Source: Branchiostoma lanceolatum (taxonomy: Eukaryota > Chordata > Leptocardii > Amphioxiformes > Branchiostomatidae). Taken from it: 64,000 bases of DNA. The stretch lies in NCBI RefSeq assembly GCF_035083965.1, contig NC_089726.1:21126559-21190558 (forward strand), read 5' to 3'. The translations under genes were made by a program, and so were the position numbers. The notes below the pieces were generated by a model that was not told where the DNA came from, ran no database searches, and saw only the letters and a list, made by a program, of their open reading frames with translations. Each line of letters opens with the position of its first letter. The stretch's first letter is position 1. Shown here one piece after another: positions 1-11,100 of the stretch.

Positions 1-640
1 TCGCTGCTATAAAGCTAAAAACTGATGTCGGTCTGATCAAAGTTGGCTCGACATATTTTCTGTCGATTTGCAATAACAACAAGCACGCAAACAAAAGGAA
101 AACCAACTTGCCTTTAAAACGATTTTCAACGCAGATTTTCTACGCGATGAATCAGCAATTATCGTTAGTTGGCCGCAATAAATGTTGTCCTTTCTGCGCG
201 TAGTTCAGACTGTACTGAGGAAGCAGACGGACCACTCTGTGACTGGTGTAGACTGAGGTGCCAGACCAGCGGAGTTCTCACAAGTGGGCGGGTGGAGGCG
301 CGCATATTCATTAGTGTCAGGGTTAAGGTATCGGTTCGGAGTTTTGTTTACGATTCGGGGCGGATCGGACTCGTTCTCTGAAAGGCGCTCGCGCTTCTCC
401 ATACATCGTTTTCCGGCCAACTCAATGTTTTTTTTTGTTTTTTTTTATTTTTTATGGTGTAGCTTGCCACTAACCGATAGGCTCAGTTGACACTTTCTGT
501 GGAAAGGTTATTCTTGGAAAAAAAAATATTATTCATAGCAACTTTTCAGATGAAAACTAACATGTTGGGCGCATTGTTCCAAGGCTGCTGCACAGAAAAT
601 ACTAATTTTCCTAGGATAATGAAACGGCAATAAAGGTTAT
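1..640. other. no gene recognised
   Basis: AT-rich DNA with short open frames only. None has a start, splice sites and composition that support a gene. I see no RNA gene or clear repeat here. Confidence 0.4.
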
Positions 641-1400
641 CATTCTGTGTAAATAATAAAGGAAAAGAGAAAAAAATCGATAACCTGGTAAAAAGCCAAT
701 ATTTGAGTCAACTTTGTGGGGAATATGTAGGGCAAGAGTACAGTAGACGGACACAGTAAAAATGATAACATAATGAAGAATTTTGTGATAGACGAACGTA
801 AATGCTACCACAGGAGCCACAAAATCAACAAACCTGTGTACGTAACATAAATGCTATCATTTTCACCAGACGGAAATCGGCCGAAGCTCAGGCGAACGCC
901 GTCCGAGCTTCGGCCGACCGTTCATAAGCCCATCGACGCCCTGCCGACGCCTGGGCGTGCTTCGGCGGAGAAACAGTGTTTAGAAAAAAAAAAACATTTG
1001 TAAAGAGTTTGTTCTTTGAACTAGTCATTTTGTGGAGAAAGTAAAAAAAATCATCAATATGTAAATTAACACATCAAAACCAACAGCAAAACAATAAACA
1101 GGAATTATTGTCCTCGGTGTCCACATTTCCTTTACAATCAATTATTCTCATTGAAGATCTAACTTTGCAATTGAAGTGACTTTCATCAGAAAAGTTGGCC
1201 AGCACTCTTTGGTAAATACAGTATTCTTTATCATCTTATGTTATAAACCGCACTATCGTTACGTTCTATGTATAAACAAGAAGGAGTTCAGCCGGAGCAC
1301 ATCCAAGCTCCCACCGACACCAGCACAACGCTCGCCCGAAGCACGCTTTACTTTTCATATGTCGAACGGGACACCGACGATGATACACGTTTGATGTCTC
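640..1400. repeat. possible degraded MITE with GC-rich cttcggccg segments
   Basis: The stretch near 670-700 (reverse complement contains ggctttttaccaggtt) matches the middle of the inverted-repeat element at 42,261-42,578. The GC-rich blocks at 880-970 and 1,290-1,380, rich in cttcggccg-type words, resemble that element's ends. Boundaries are not clear, so this is a family resemblance rather than a mapped element. Confidence 0.35.
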
Positions 1401-1731
1401 TTAATATGTAAAGAGGAGACTAAATAAGACTTCAAAGCTACGTACTAATAGATGAACTTTGATCATTGGTTATAGCTAATAGGCTTTACCAGTGCCACTT
1501 TCCTTTACAGATTTGCCGATATTTATGTAGAGAAAAGTCATAGAAATGTCTATGGTCTCAGAGTGAGTCTTATGCAACAAAACAAGACACAGTCATCCAT
1601 ACTGTTTCAGTATTCAACATGAGTCAAAACTCGTATTTCGGTGTTTAAAGCGTTAGAGCCAGTTTGTGTATAAGGGGTGTAGGGTAGCTGTTGTGATCTT
1701 GGCCTCGATGGTGTGTCCCTTACGAAGTTAT

Positions 1732-2716
1732 TTAACCCTCAAACACCCGAACGGGGTCATTTTTGACCCCTGGCGAGGATTTTGACGTGCTACTTGAACA
1801 TGTTTCATCTGAAAAAAAATTCCTTCCGTGACTTTGTCAGTAGACATCTTTTCTAAGCTCTCATAATTTTCTAGGGAGATTGGCACAATACTGTTGACAT
1901 TATATAGGAAACTCTGTGTTGAGTCCTCTGGGGTCATTTTTGACCACAGCAAAAATAATGTGCTGTTTTTTAGTCCTGCCCTCTGTAACTCTAAAACTAC
2001 TTATTGTGTGACCACCAAATTTTCAGAGGATGATGCACATGTGAATTAACATTGCCAGAACATATTTTATGTCCTAATGACGTAATATGACGTCATTATG
2101 ACGTAATTTCATGTTATTCTATCCGCCATCTTGGATTTTGACCGATGACGTCATCAAATCAGCATAAAATATTAATTCTAAATCATACAAGTTACATTGG
2201 ATTACATAAGATGATAACAATATGAGATGTTTTCTAGTTTTGGCGTACTAAAAAAGCCTCGAAACGACATTGTTTTAACCTAAATTAGTACATTTGGTAA
2301 AATATGCCTGTCAAAAACCGGTTGCATGGCAACACCAAAAACGATTAACTTACTATATAAATTTGACATTTTTGTTAGGAACATTCTATGAAAAGTCACC
2401 AAGTTTTTAGGCTTTCGCGTAAGCTGTTCATTAGTTATGCAGCATGAAATTTTGCGTGAGCTTCAAAAATTCCCTCCTGGTATAAATAGGAATAGCTCAA
2501 AACGCGGTTCTTTTGCATAAATTATGATAATGAAAGGGAATTTTTCGAACCTAAACATGCCAAAACATTCCTCTTACATTGATGAAGCAATGTACGGAGA
2601 ACAATCAGCGAAAAAAGTGAAACGGGAGATTTTACTGAACAAAACATTTGGGGGTCATTTTTGACCCCGTTCAGTCATTTTAGTCGCAAAAATAGGTTCG
2701 GGTGTATGAGGGTTAA
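1732..2716. mobile_element. piggyBac-type non-autonomous element (MITE) with TTAA target sites
   Basis: The element proper runs 1,736-2,712 (977 bp) and is flanked on both sides by TTAA. The termini are inverted: the left end begins CCCTCAAACACCCGAAC and the reverse complement of the right end begins CCCTCATACACCCGAAC. Just inside each end lies the palindrome GGGTCATTTTTGACCCC. TTAA target sites with 5'-CCCT ends are the hallmark of piggyBac transposons. No transposase frame is present, so it must have been moved in trans. An internal segment near 2,305 (containing aaatatgcctgtca and ggcaaca) recurs at 45,424 and 46,343. Confidence 0.85.
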
Positions 2717-3420
2717 TATAGCTGCGATGTTAGTGGTACGCTCAACCCAAGGAAACACAAGGAGTCGCTACATCGTGAAGACGTTGATCTGTATTCTCTC
2801 TCTTTGTCCTTTCTGCATCGGGTGTCCGTTCCAGACCATGTCCTTGTCCAGGCTAACTCTAGTCCAGACTTTGACTCACTTCTAGTACATCGGTTCTCTT
2901 TATATACCTCCTATCCGCCTACGTAACTATTTCTTAGAAAAAGGTACATTCTTCTACTATTGAGTCATCATGCGTCATTTCCTCTGAAGGCTAGTGGACA
3001 GTCCCAAATGAGGCCAGGTCATCCAAGAAGCATGCTCTGCCTTTGTAGAGAATGTCGTTATTTCTCACTGGGTCATTAACTCAGGCCATCCTTCTTAGGA
3101 AATAGTGCCCGCCTACACTCTCTCTTCGAACTCAGAACGTCATCTAGCCTAATCCTAAGGAATTTTGGAAACTACAACAAACTCAGCTATATCATAATCG
3201 CACCCTATTACATGTGGACACAGTCATCCGCACTCCGAACAATGTCTATATGTTTTGTTTACCTTTTGAGTGAGATGGAAACTGAAAGTTAAAAGCAAAC
3301 TTTCCTTTTGCCTTTGTTGAAAGGTGCACATCAAAACGTTGCAAAACAAAAGGCATGTGAGGTAAATCTTTAACAAGCCTAAGGCCGGATTAGATCATCC
3401 ATTGATGTGCAACGTGTGGT
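2717..3420. other. no gene recognised
   Basis: About 700 bases without a convincing exon, RNA gene or repeat. The short open frame near 2,661-2,885 overlaps the transposon end and looks accidental. Confidence 0.4.
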
Positions 3421-3429
3421 TGTACTTAC

Positions 3430-4410
3430 TGTTAACTAGTCTAGGCAGACCACACTCTCATACGCTACACCTACCCGTTGAGAATGCAGACGGATTGTCG
3501 TGTACGCCAGTATGTTTGCGCACTAACAGTGTCAGATAGAAAACGATCGCATCCCAGACTTGGGCGAATTTGTTACTTGTCCTTCTTCAAAGCGAGAAAT
3601 ATCCGAACAAACTATCGAGTGGCGACAGCTCCAGCCGATATATAGACGGAAACGATTAGGACCATTTCACCTACCCGTGAGTATCAGGTAAATATGAAAT
3701 ACAACATGGTGAATTTCGTATCACTCGACCGTGGATAGGATAGCCTAAAAGCCGGATGGCGACTCGACAGGCGGGAGGGCTGTGACCAAGGGTGATGCGA
3801 AATATTGATAACTTCTAAAGCTACTATTATATAATACCGTGATGTATGTTATTTATGTCATAAAAAAGCATTATGTTGAATATATTTAATTCAATAAAAC
3901 GAATGGATATCGATATTCCAAACCAAGTGTATGTACAAAGAATGCCCTTTGTTATACCGGCTATATAGATAAAGATACACCATGTTGTATTTTTTTGGTC
4001 GTAATAAAGCTAGCGAAGTCAAGCAAATGCTAGACGGACCGCACCCTCATGCGCTACAGCTACCAGTACAGTTGAGAATGCAGTGGTGCACTAAAAGTGT
4101 CAGATTCCATTCGGGCGAATTTTGGGACTGTTCTTCTTCAAAGCGAGACGTTAAAGATTCTACCATCAAATTTGGAACCTATCATTCAAATTGGGCAAGC
4201 TTTTAACCGATATCTAGACGTGGCCGATTAGGACTAGGGATGGGTACCGGTACAGAAAAGTTAGCTTCGGGTCCTCTAGACCTGATTATAGTAGTGCAGT
4301 AGTATTATATTGTATATTGTATACAGAATGCACCGAGGTGTATTCCGTATCGCCCGACCACGAATAGGATCGCCCGAAGGCCGGAGGGCTATTCGACGGG
4401 CGGGAAGGCT
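3430..4410 (+). repeat. two diverged tandem copies of a ~370-bp block
   Basis: Segments 3,430-3,795 and 4,030-4,410 align along their length. Shared words include ctcatgcgctac/ctcatacgctac, gttgagaatgcag, gtgtcaga, gggcgaattt, cttcttcaaagcgag and the closing cgacgggcgggaaggctg type. Only the second copy is followed by a possible signal-peptide exon at 4,509, so the block could be a duplicated upstream region. That role is inference. Confidence 0.6.
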
Positions 4411-4508
4411 GGTAACGAAAGAAAAAAGAAAAAACAGCTGTCCCACGCCGCGATAGATACACTGTGGTGAAGTTTATTTTTGTTTGTTTCTCCCTTTCCA
4501 GACAGAAA

Positions 4509-4566
4509 ATGGTGACCAGACTGATGAAACTACTGGTTCTTCTTACGATGCTCTTGAATCGCTCGG
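4509..4566 (+). CDS. possible signal-peptide first exon of an unrecognised secreted protein
   Basis: An ATG in good context (AAAATGG) opens 19 codons with two basic residues followed by a leucine-rich stretch (KLLVLLTMLL), typical of a secretion signal. The frame reaches a GGTAGGT donor and would exit in phase 1. The most plausible partner is an open stretch after an AG near 5,013, which is cysteine-containing in phase 1, but that acceptor is weak and I recognise no family. It could also be a remnant exon of a gene lost to repeats. What is seen is the leader-like peptide and the donor; that it is expressed is inference. Confidence 0.3.
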
Positions 4567-4739
4567 GTAGGTTAAACGCAAACCCGTTCTATAGAAGGCG
4601 GCACCGAAGGTGCCCGGTACGCTCGGCGCGTTTCGAACAAGGTATAAGTAGGGCCACCTACGGTGCACCTACGGTGCCGATTATTTTGACACTGGCCGTC
4701 TTGGCGTGCAGACCTACAAGCGATTTGCACCCGCGGTAA

Positions 4740-6030
4740 AAGCCGCCGCCGCTACCAGGCGTTATAGGTTACAAAATTTTGACAACAAAGCCCAACACAA
4801 TAAATGTATACAACACTACAACTGTCACGCTAAAAATGACGTCGTGTATATGGTGACCACGTTATATTCAGTCCAACAGAAGTAAATACAGATTCCAAGA
4901 GTATTTGGGGAAGGCAGGAGAACTAGAGGTGAACTGCATTGGAATTTGTTACTCTACGAAATAGGTCGGTAATGACGATTCTGTTTTCTTTCGACATCTT
5001 GCCGAGACTGAGAATTGAGCTGCCGTGGGGTTTTCCTCCAGCATGGTGTACATTGCCGCCCTACGAAGTTGCCGTCAGCTGTTGCAGGAACGTGCACTGT
5101 GACCCTTGCACCCTCACCCCCAGCCCAACTGATATGTAAACATACAAGTCACAACGCTTTCCGAGAATACTATGATAGTCAGACTTATGATGTTCCCCTT
5201 GAAAGTTACTTCCCTTATTTGCTTACGTTCACAGCTAATGTTATGATGCCAAAACATGTGGTACTTTTGTTCATAAACAGGCTTACGAAACAAGCGGAGG
5301 CACTTACCGAGTCGATGCGTTACCATCCCGTTTGCGGTCTACGTGCGGCAGTGCCGCTGACTATTTGACAGGTTTTTCAAGCGTTGTCCCATCTCAGACG
5401 AAAGATTGCGGTGAAAGTGGCATTCCGATCTTTCTCAGAAAAGAAGGGGTCATTCTCTGATAATGGCCCATGACCATGATGACGATGTTATTTATGCAGT
5501 AACATGTATTTAGTCTGCTGGTGCACGTACACGGATAGGATAGGTTGTATGGAACGGGGAAACGACTCCCATTATTCATAATGCCATCATAATATAGCCC
5601 CTTGAAGTTTAGGATATGCAATTCATAGCATTTCAGAAGTTTGAAAACAGACTTGCGGGAGCGCTTTTTCCGTGCGTCCGTCTCTCATGGCGCCGGCGTC
5701 GAGGGCACAACTGGGCAAACCCGGAAGCGGCGCGCTCTTTTACGCGGTGCCAAGTTCCATAGAGCTAGGCATGGAGCATTAGGGCATTATATAGAACGGG
5801 TTCCCGTTTAAGACATGTCCGACACGTTATGCAACCCGAGGCTCGTTATGCACATACATGCATCTACGATGCTGATGCTTGTTTCACTTGAGGGCAAAAA
5901 CAAGTCGGGGCGCTGTTTTTGGGCCGATTAACATGGGGAGGTCACAGCGTGACGAAGCCACACGTACTGAACGCGTCTGATGGCCAGTACTTATCCATAC
6001 CAGTGACGACAACATCTTAATGCTTCGTCA
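4740..6030. other. no supported gene; one uncertain open stretch
   Basis: The plus-strand open frame at 5,015-5,368 has several cysteines but no family signature and no good splice context. The sequence at 5,047-5,080 (gtgtaca..gccgccctacgaagtt..gccgtca) resembles a shortened unit of the minisatellite at 7,177, so it may be an ancestral or dispersed copy of that unit. Confidence 0.3.
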
Positions 6031-6032
6031 TC

Positions 6033-6997
6033 GTGAAAAATATCACTGCGCAACTAGTTGAACAGCATTGTGCTAGGAGTGACGTTCTAATTGGGCAAAT
6101 ATTAGTTACTGGTATGTTTAGCGGCGTTGCAGACTATGCCCCATGGGCTGAAGCTCAAGGCCGGGCAGGATGGGCGGAAGAAGTGTATGAGGAGTTTAGG
6201 ATGCTTCTTGGTGAGTCTTTTGTCTTTGCAGTAGACATCTTGTATTAGTATTTAATTCTAGTATTAGCTTATAATGCTGAGTGGCTTCCTCAAACGGAGC
6301 AAGGTAGTTATTTTTAAGCCTATTTTCAACCTATGTACAAAATGTCTTTAAGTGTTTTATTGCAATTCATCTTTTTTCAGAGAGTCTACTTCGTAAAACA
6401 TGACATACTAGGACTTCCTGACGCGGACAAAACGGCAGCGATAGTGACCTTGGCTCAGCATGGTGTCAACATCAAGGAGTATGCTGACACTCTCGTCGAT
6501 AGGTAAGCGGAAAATTGAATTTTTTAATGTATACAGAATTGCGATGATATTGATCATATTTGCGTCGATATGTGTTTCCATAAGGATTATTTATTATACG
6601 CTATTCTTAAAGATAAGTAGTTAACATGACCAGGTACTTAATGTTGTTTACCTGATATTATTATTTGCTATTGCTTTGTTTCGTTTAGTGTTAGTGTTGT
6701 GTTCGAAAAGAGAGCATTGATGAGATGATGAAGTGTGTCTTGTAAATGAATCGTGAAACGATAAATAGCGACGGCAACAATTAACGTTGGCATTAGTGAG
6801 TGACAATTTCTTTTTAATTAAACCACAGCGAAGCAGAGGGAGACATGAATAAGTCAATTGAGGCAAACGAAGTGATCGCGGGAGAGAAAAGGAAGTTGTG
6901 CGCCGCTTCAACGATGCTGTCTCCACGTAAAAAATGGAAATATAATAGTAAGAGTGAACTTAAATCATTTTGTGTGCATTGTTTAAGCGAACTTTAG
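6033..6997 (+). CDS. last exons of an unrecognised protein-coding gene
   Basis: Two exons join cleanly. 6,381-6,502 follows a pyrimidine-rich CTTTTTTCAG acceptor, opens in phase 0 and leaves in phase 2 at AG|GTAAGC. 6,829-6,997 follows ACCACAG, continues the frame and ends at TAG; AATAAA lies 8 bases later at 7,005. The joined 95 residues are helical in character (for example GLPDADKTAAIVTLAQ) and end in a basic, nuclear-signal-like stretch (EKRKL, PRKKWKY). An upstream open stretch (about 6,033-6,207) ending at a GGTGAGT donor encodes an amphipathic segment faintly like a CARD/death-fold helix pair, but its phase does not fit the next acceptor, so the 5' structure is unresolved. No family is recognised. 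Confidence 0.5.
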
Positions 6998-7004
6998 GAG
7001 GAGA

Positions 7005-7010
7005 AATAAA
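7005..7010 (+). terminator. poly(A) signal AATAAA
   Basis: The canonical hexamer lies eight bases after the TAG stop of the gene ending at 6,997, with further AATAAA-like words downstream (near 7,026 and 7,045). The stop codon and the signal being so close supports the plus-strand reading of this gene. Confidence 0.5.
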
Positions 7011-7176
7011 AGACTAAAAGACTTAAATAAAACTAACTAAACTAAAATAAATGAATTTTTTACAATGCATGAACATTGTTTTTGTGATGATTTATGTGCA
7101 TCTATATTTTATTTGTTTATATGCGTGAGTGGTGTGTATCATATTTACATATATATAAGTTTTTACTATGTATTAA

Positions 7177-7946
7177 GTAACTTTGGACAACTTCGTACAC
7201 ATGCCGCCCTACCCTGCCTACTCTACGAAGTTAGATGCCGTCACGTAACTTTGCACAACTTCGGACAACTTCGTACATTTTCCACCCTACCCTACCTACT
7301 GTACGAAGTTAGATGACGTCACGTAACTTTGCACAACTTCGGACAACTTCGTACATTTATCACCCTACCCTGCCTACTGTACGAAGTTAGATGACGTCAC
7401 GTAACTTTGCACAACTTCGGACAACTTCGTACACATGCCACCCTACCCTGCCTACTGTACGAAGTTAGATGACGTCACGTAACTTTGCACAACTTCGGAC
7501 AACTTCGTACACATGCCACCCTACCCTGCCTACTGTCCGAAGTTAGCTGACGTCACGTAACATTGCACAACTTCGGACAACTTCGTACACATGCCACCCT
7601 ACCCTGCCTACTGTCCGAAGTTAGCTGACGTCACGTTACTTTGCACAACTTCGGACAACTTCGTACACTTGCCACCCTACCCTGCCTACTGTACGAAGTT
7701 AGATGACGTCACGTAACTTCGGACAACTTCGGACAACTTCGTACACTTGACACCCTACCCTGCCTACTGTCCGAAGTTAGCTGACGTCACGTAACTTTGC
7801 ACAACTTCGGACAACTTCGTACACATGCCGCCCTACCCTGCCTACTGTACGAAGTTAGATGACGTCACGTAACTTTGCACAACTTCGGACAACTTCGTAC
7901 ACTTGACACCCTACCCTGCCTACTGTACGAAGTTAGATTACGTCAT
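7177..7946. repeat. 78-bp minisatellite, about 10 units, each with a hairpin and most with a CRE
   Basis: The core ccctaccctgcctact recurs ten times with a spacing near 78 bp; the first unit is about 11 bp short. Each unit carries two similar left arms (AACTTCGGACA and AACTTCGTACA) and one right arm, either TGTACGAAGTT or TGTCCGAAGTT, so the right arm can always pair perfectly with one of the left arms. Eight units contain the perfect palindrome TGACGTCA followed by CGT. Degenerate arms continue to about 8,060. The array stops just before the boundary of the rolling stone segmental duplication. Confidence 0.9.
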
Positions 7947-8134
7947 CCAATAAACGATTTTACGTCATCTGTGACTCCCGATATAGCCTCAAAGCCAGTA
8001 GGAAACGGCTTTAACTTCGTACAACTTCGTACAACTTCGTACACCCTAACTTCGTGCACTTCACCCTGATACTGGACATAGCTCGTTAATTTGGGTTAGT
8101 TACATAGTGCGATGTATGTGACCGTAGTTTAGTA

Positions 8135-11100
8135 TCACAGATTGTCCAAGGCGGTTTGGTCCACGCGGAAGGACCTTGGGTCATCGCCTGTATCCTGTCC
8201 GGACCGTCCTTGGACACACCTCACCGCTGCTTCTCTCAACTTAACCAAACCGTAAAACATCAGCTGACCAACAACAACAGACAGGATTAAACCAATGGCT
8301 ACTCCAACCGCCATACCTGGATCACTGCTATAGTCCAGGAATGTATAGACATAGGATTTTCCGAAGTGTGTCCCTCCCGTGACCCAAAACACCACAGTAA
8401 AGATTACGTATACAAGACAAATCCCCATGGGGTACACAGCGTGTAACAAACGACAGGGGAACCCAGACACTAGGATGTCTATAATCACAAGGATAGAGTT
8501 TACGACATGGAGAAGGATGTCACTCGCATTCCATTCAGCTGTGGAGCCGAGCAAGGGGCCGAACAAGATGGAAATGGTGAAAGCACCGGCGAAGGAACAG
8601 TCTAAGATGACCCAGCCCGCCTTTAAGGACCAGTGGAGGGTCCTAGTACTACCTACAAGGTCCAGTCGGCCAACCTGAAAGAGTTGAGAGAAGCAGTGAG
8701 ACATCGATATCAAAATCGGTACAACAAACAGAAGGACTGTGAGAATGCCTCTATTGATTTAAAAAACGCCATGAAAACTACTTTCATTAATAGGTCGCCA
8801 TATCAGATACAAACGTCAACTATCAGAACATAAATGACGAAAAGAACCAATAGTGACTGATCAGTGGCAAATAAATAAGGCAAAAACAATATAAACCAAG
8901 AACAAAAGCCATTACATTTGATCAAAATTTCAACAAAATTCTTTACAATGTACAACAAATTGATAGCACAACGTCAATATAGATGACAAAAAAGAAATTT
9001 TGATTAAAAAGTGTCAGTGTAAGAACTTAAATGTAGTATGTAAGTTAATTGTATGTTGATGTTTTTTGTACTCCAGGAAGCTGAAGATTAGCAACTTCCT
9101 GATTACATTTATATGACAGCTAAAGGAGTAAATAAAATATCCAAGTACCCCCATTATACCTTTACATTTGCATTGCCGAAACATTTGTATGTTTTCCTGC
9201 TCTCTGAATGATGAGTTGCATGCAATGTTTTCACTGCTTGATACTTCGCATTCAAGGCAATATATGTTTGAAAAAGGAAACTCCTTGCCCGAAATTCTGC
9301 ATGCCCGTTACTAACCCAATAATCAACCAGGTTCTAAGCTCTACGTTTCGTAGATGTGGATTATAAGAGACCAGATTTGATCTACAACAAACAGAAAGCA
9401 CAATATAAGCAAAAGAAAAATCCGAACCCGTATAGACGCACTGCTAATGCTTCGGTCCTATTTGGATAAATGGACCCCGCCGGCCGGGTAGTTCATGGGC
9501 TGTTTTTTTGCACTTTCGGGCGTGACCCATACGTGGCCCCTTTGGACACCCATCGGTTGCCGTCACATTTTTTAGGGGGGGGGGGATCCCTAATCATCTT
9601 AATTTCTTAATTCAGACTTAAATTGAACGCGGGACCTGGTAACAAATAGACGCCGTGAACTCATCGTGTGAGCACCAGGGGTTAAGCCAATCGTCCCCCT
9701 CCCCCGTACCCGGCAGTCCTCCAGGCTTCGGGGCCCGGACGGGACTACAACCCCTACAGGCCCCGGCGCAAATGGGACCAAAACATAAGGACTTACCCGC
9801 TTTGCCCGGTACGACTGATGTAAGCAGACAGCGGCACTCCACACGCCGTGTACAGTCAGAGTGATGAACCCCCAATTTGAGACTGTCATGCCCCAGGGCA
9901 CGTCAGGAAACCGCCCGTACCAATCCAGATTACAGAAGACGAGGATGGACAACACCGCGGCAGCGAAAAGCACACGGTACGTCAGGAACAAGGCAGGCTT
10001 CTGCAGCCACTGTTAGGAGTGTGTTAAATGAATGAGTGATATACAGAACTCTTTATTGACACAACAAAAGTGCATGTAAACAACAAACAATTGGATACAG
10101 AATGATTAACCTACGTACAAGTATATGAATACTTCAACATGTCGAGTTTAACCTATCACTTAAACCCCCCTCTTATTAAACCCGCGGCACACTGACGGCG
10201 TCGCTGCGGCCGATCAAATTGACAAAGCGCTCAACGAAATTCATCGACAAAAAAACCCCAATCTTTTTAAGCTTTGTGTGTTTAGTTGTCTTTTCGGTTT
10301 TACTTGTAGGCGTTGAATGACACCCCTATTATAAAGTCAAGGGGTAACACAAATCCAGTTTAGGATGCAGCGACGCTGCCAGCGTGCCGCGGGTCCAGTG
10401 AGAGGGGGGCTTAACGCTATTAGTTCTAAGATGAAACCATTCTTTGATATATTTACGTATTTGTAAACAGTAAGAGTTGTCTCCTTCTATAACGTATTGG
10501 AATTTATCTGGAACTGTGGCCATCCTTGTGAAAGTATTTCTCATTACTTCTTGTACTGCCCTAACTACACACAACACCGTTCCTTACTCTTCAGTAATTT
10601 AGAAAATCTGGTAGGCTCAGTCATAAATCTCAATAATCTCTCGGATGATGTTCTAATTCAATTACTGCTTAAAGGCTTACCCTTCCTTTCGAATTCAAAC
10701 AATGTCAAACTCTTACAGCATGTCCAACTTTTCATTATACAATCCAAAAGATTTGAGTAGTAAACCACCATCCTACCAGTCTTGTAGTACCTGTCCACAT
10801 ATTTATCTGTTTATTGATTTCAATTTTTCTTACATTTAATGATTTCTGTTATGTAGTTTATTTGAGATAATTTGTTGCTCTTATGCTTTGCATGTCCGCA
10901 CCTGTTTTTTTGTCATTTTCAGTATTTGTAAAATTTGTTTTGTTATTCTGTAATGTATTCTGTCGATGACGACATGAAAATAAGCTGTAAGCTTGAGTCT
11001 GTCGTCATCATGTCTTGTATGTAAATGTTGCAATGAAAAAAAAAAGAATTTATCTCTGGAATGGAGTATATCAAATTCTGTTGAGCAAGCGGAAAGAAGG

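Noticed and set aside
7065..8069. Frames giving NFGQLRT..LLYEVR repeats as a repeat protein
   Set aside because: The 78-bp unit keeps frame by chance and each unit ends in a stop or shift; the signal is at the DNA level.
8379..8678. 99-codon plus-strand frame over the rolling stone exon 3 (and its twin at 19,736)
   Set aside because: Opposite-strand shadow of a well-supported exon; conserved only because the exon is.
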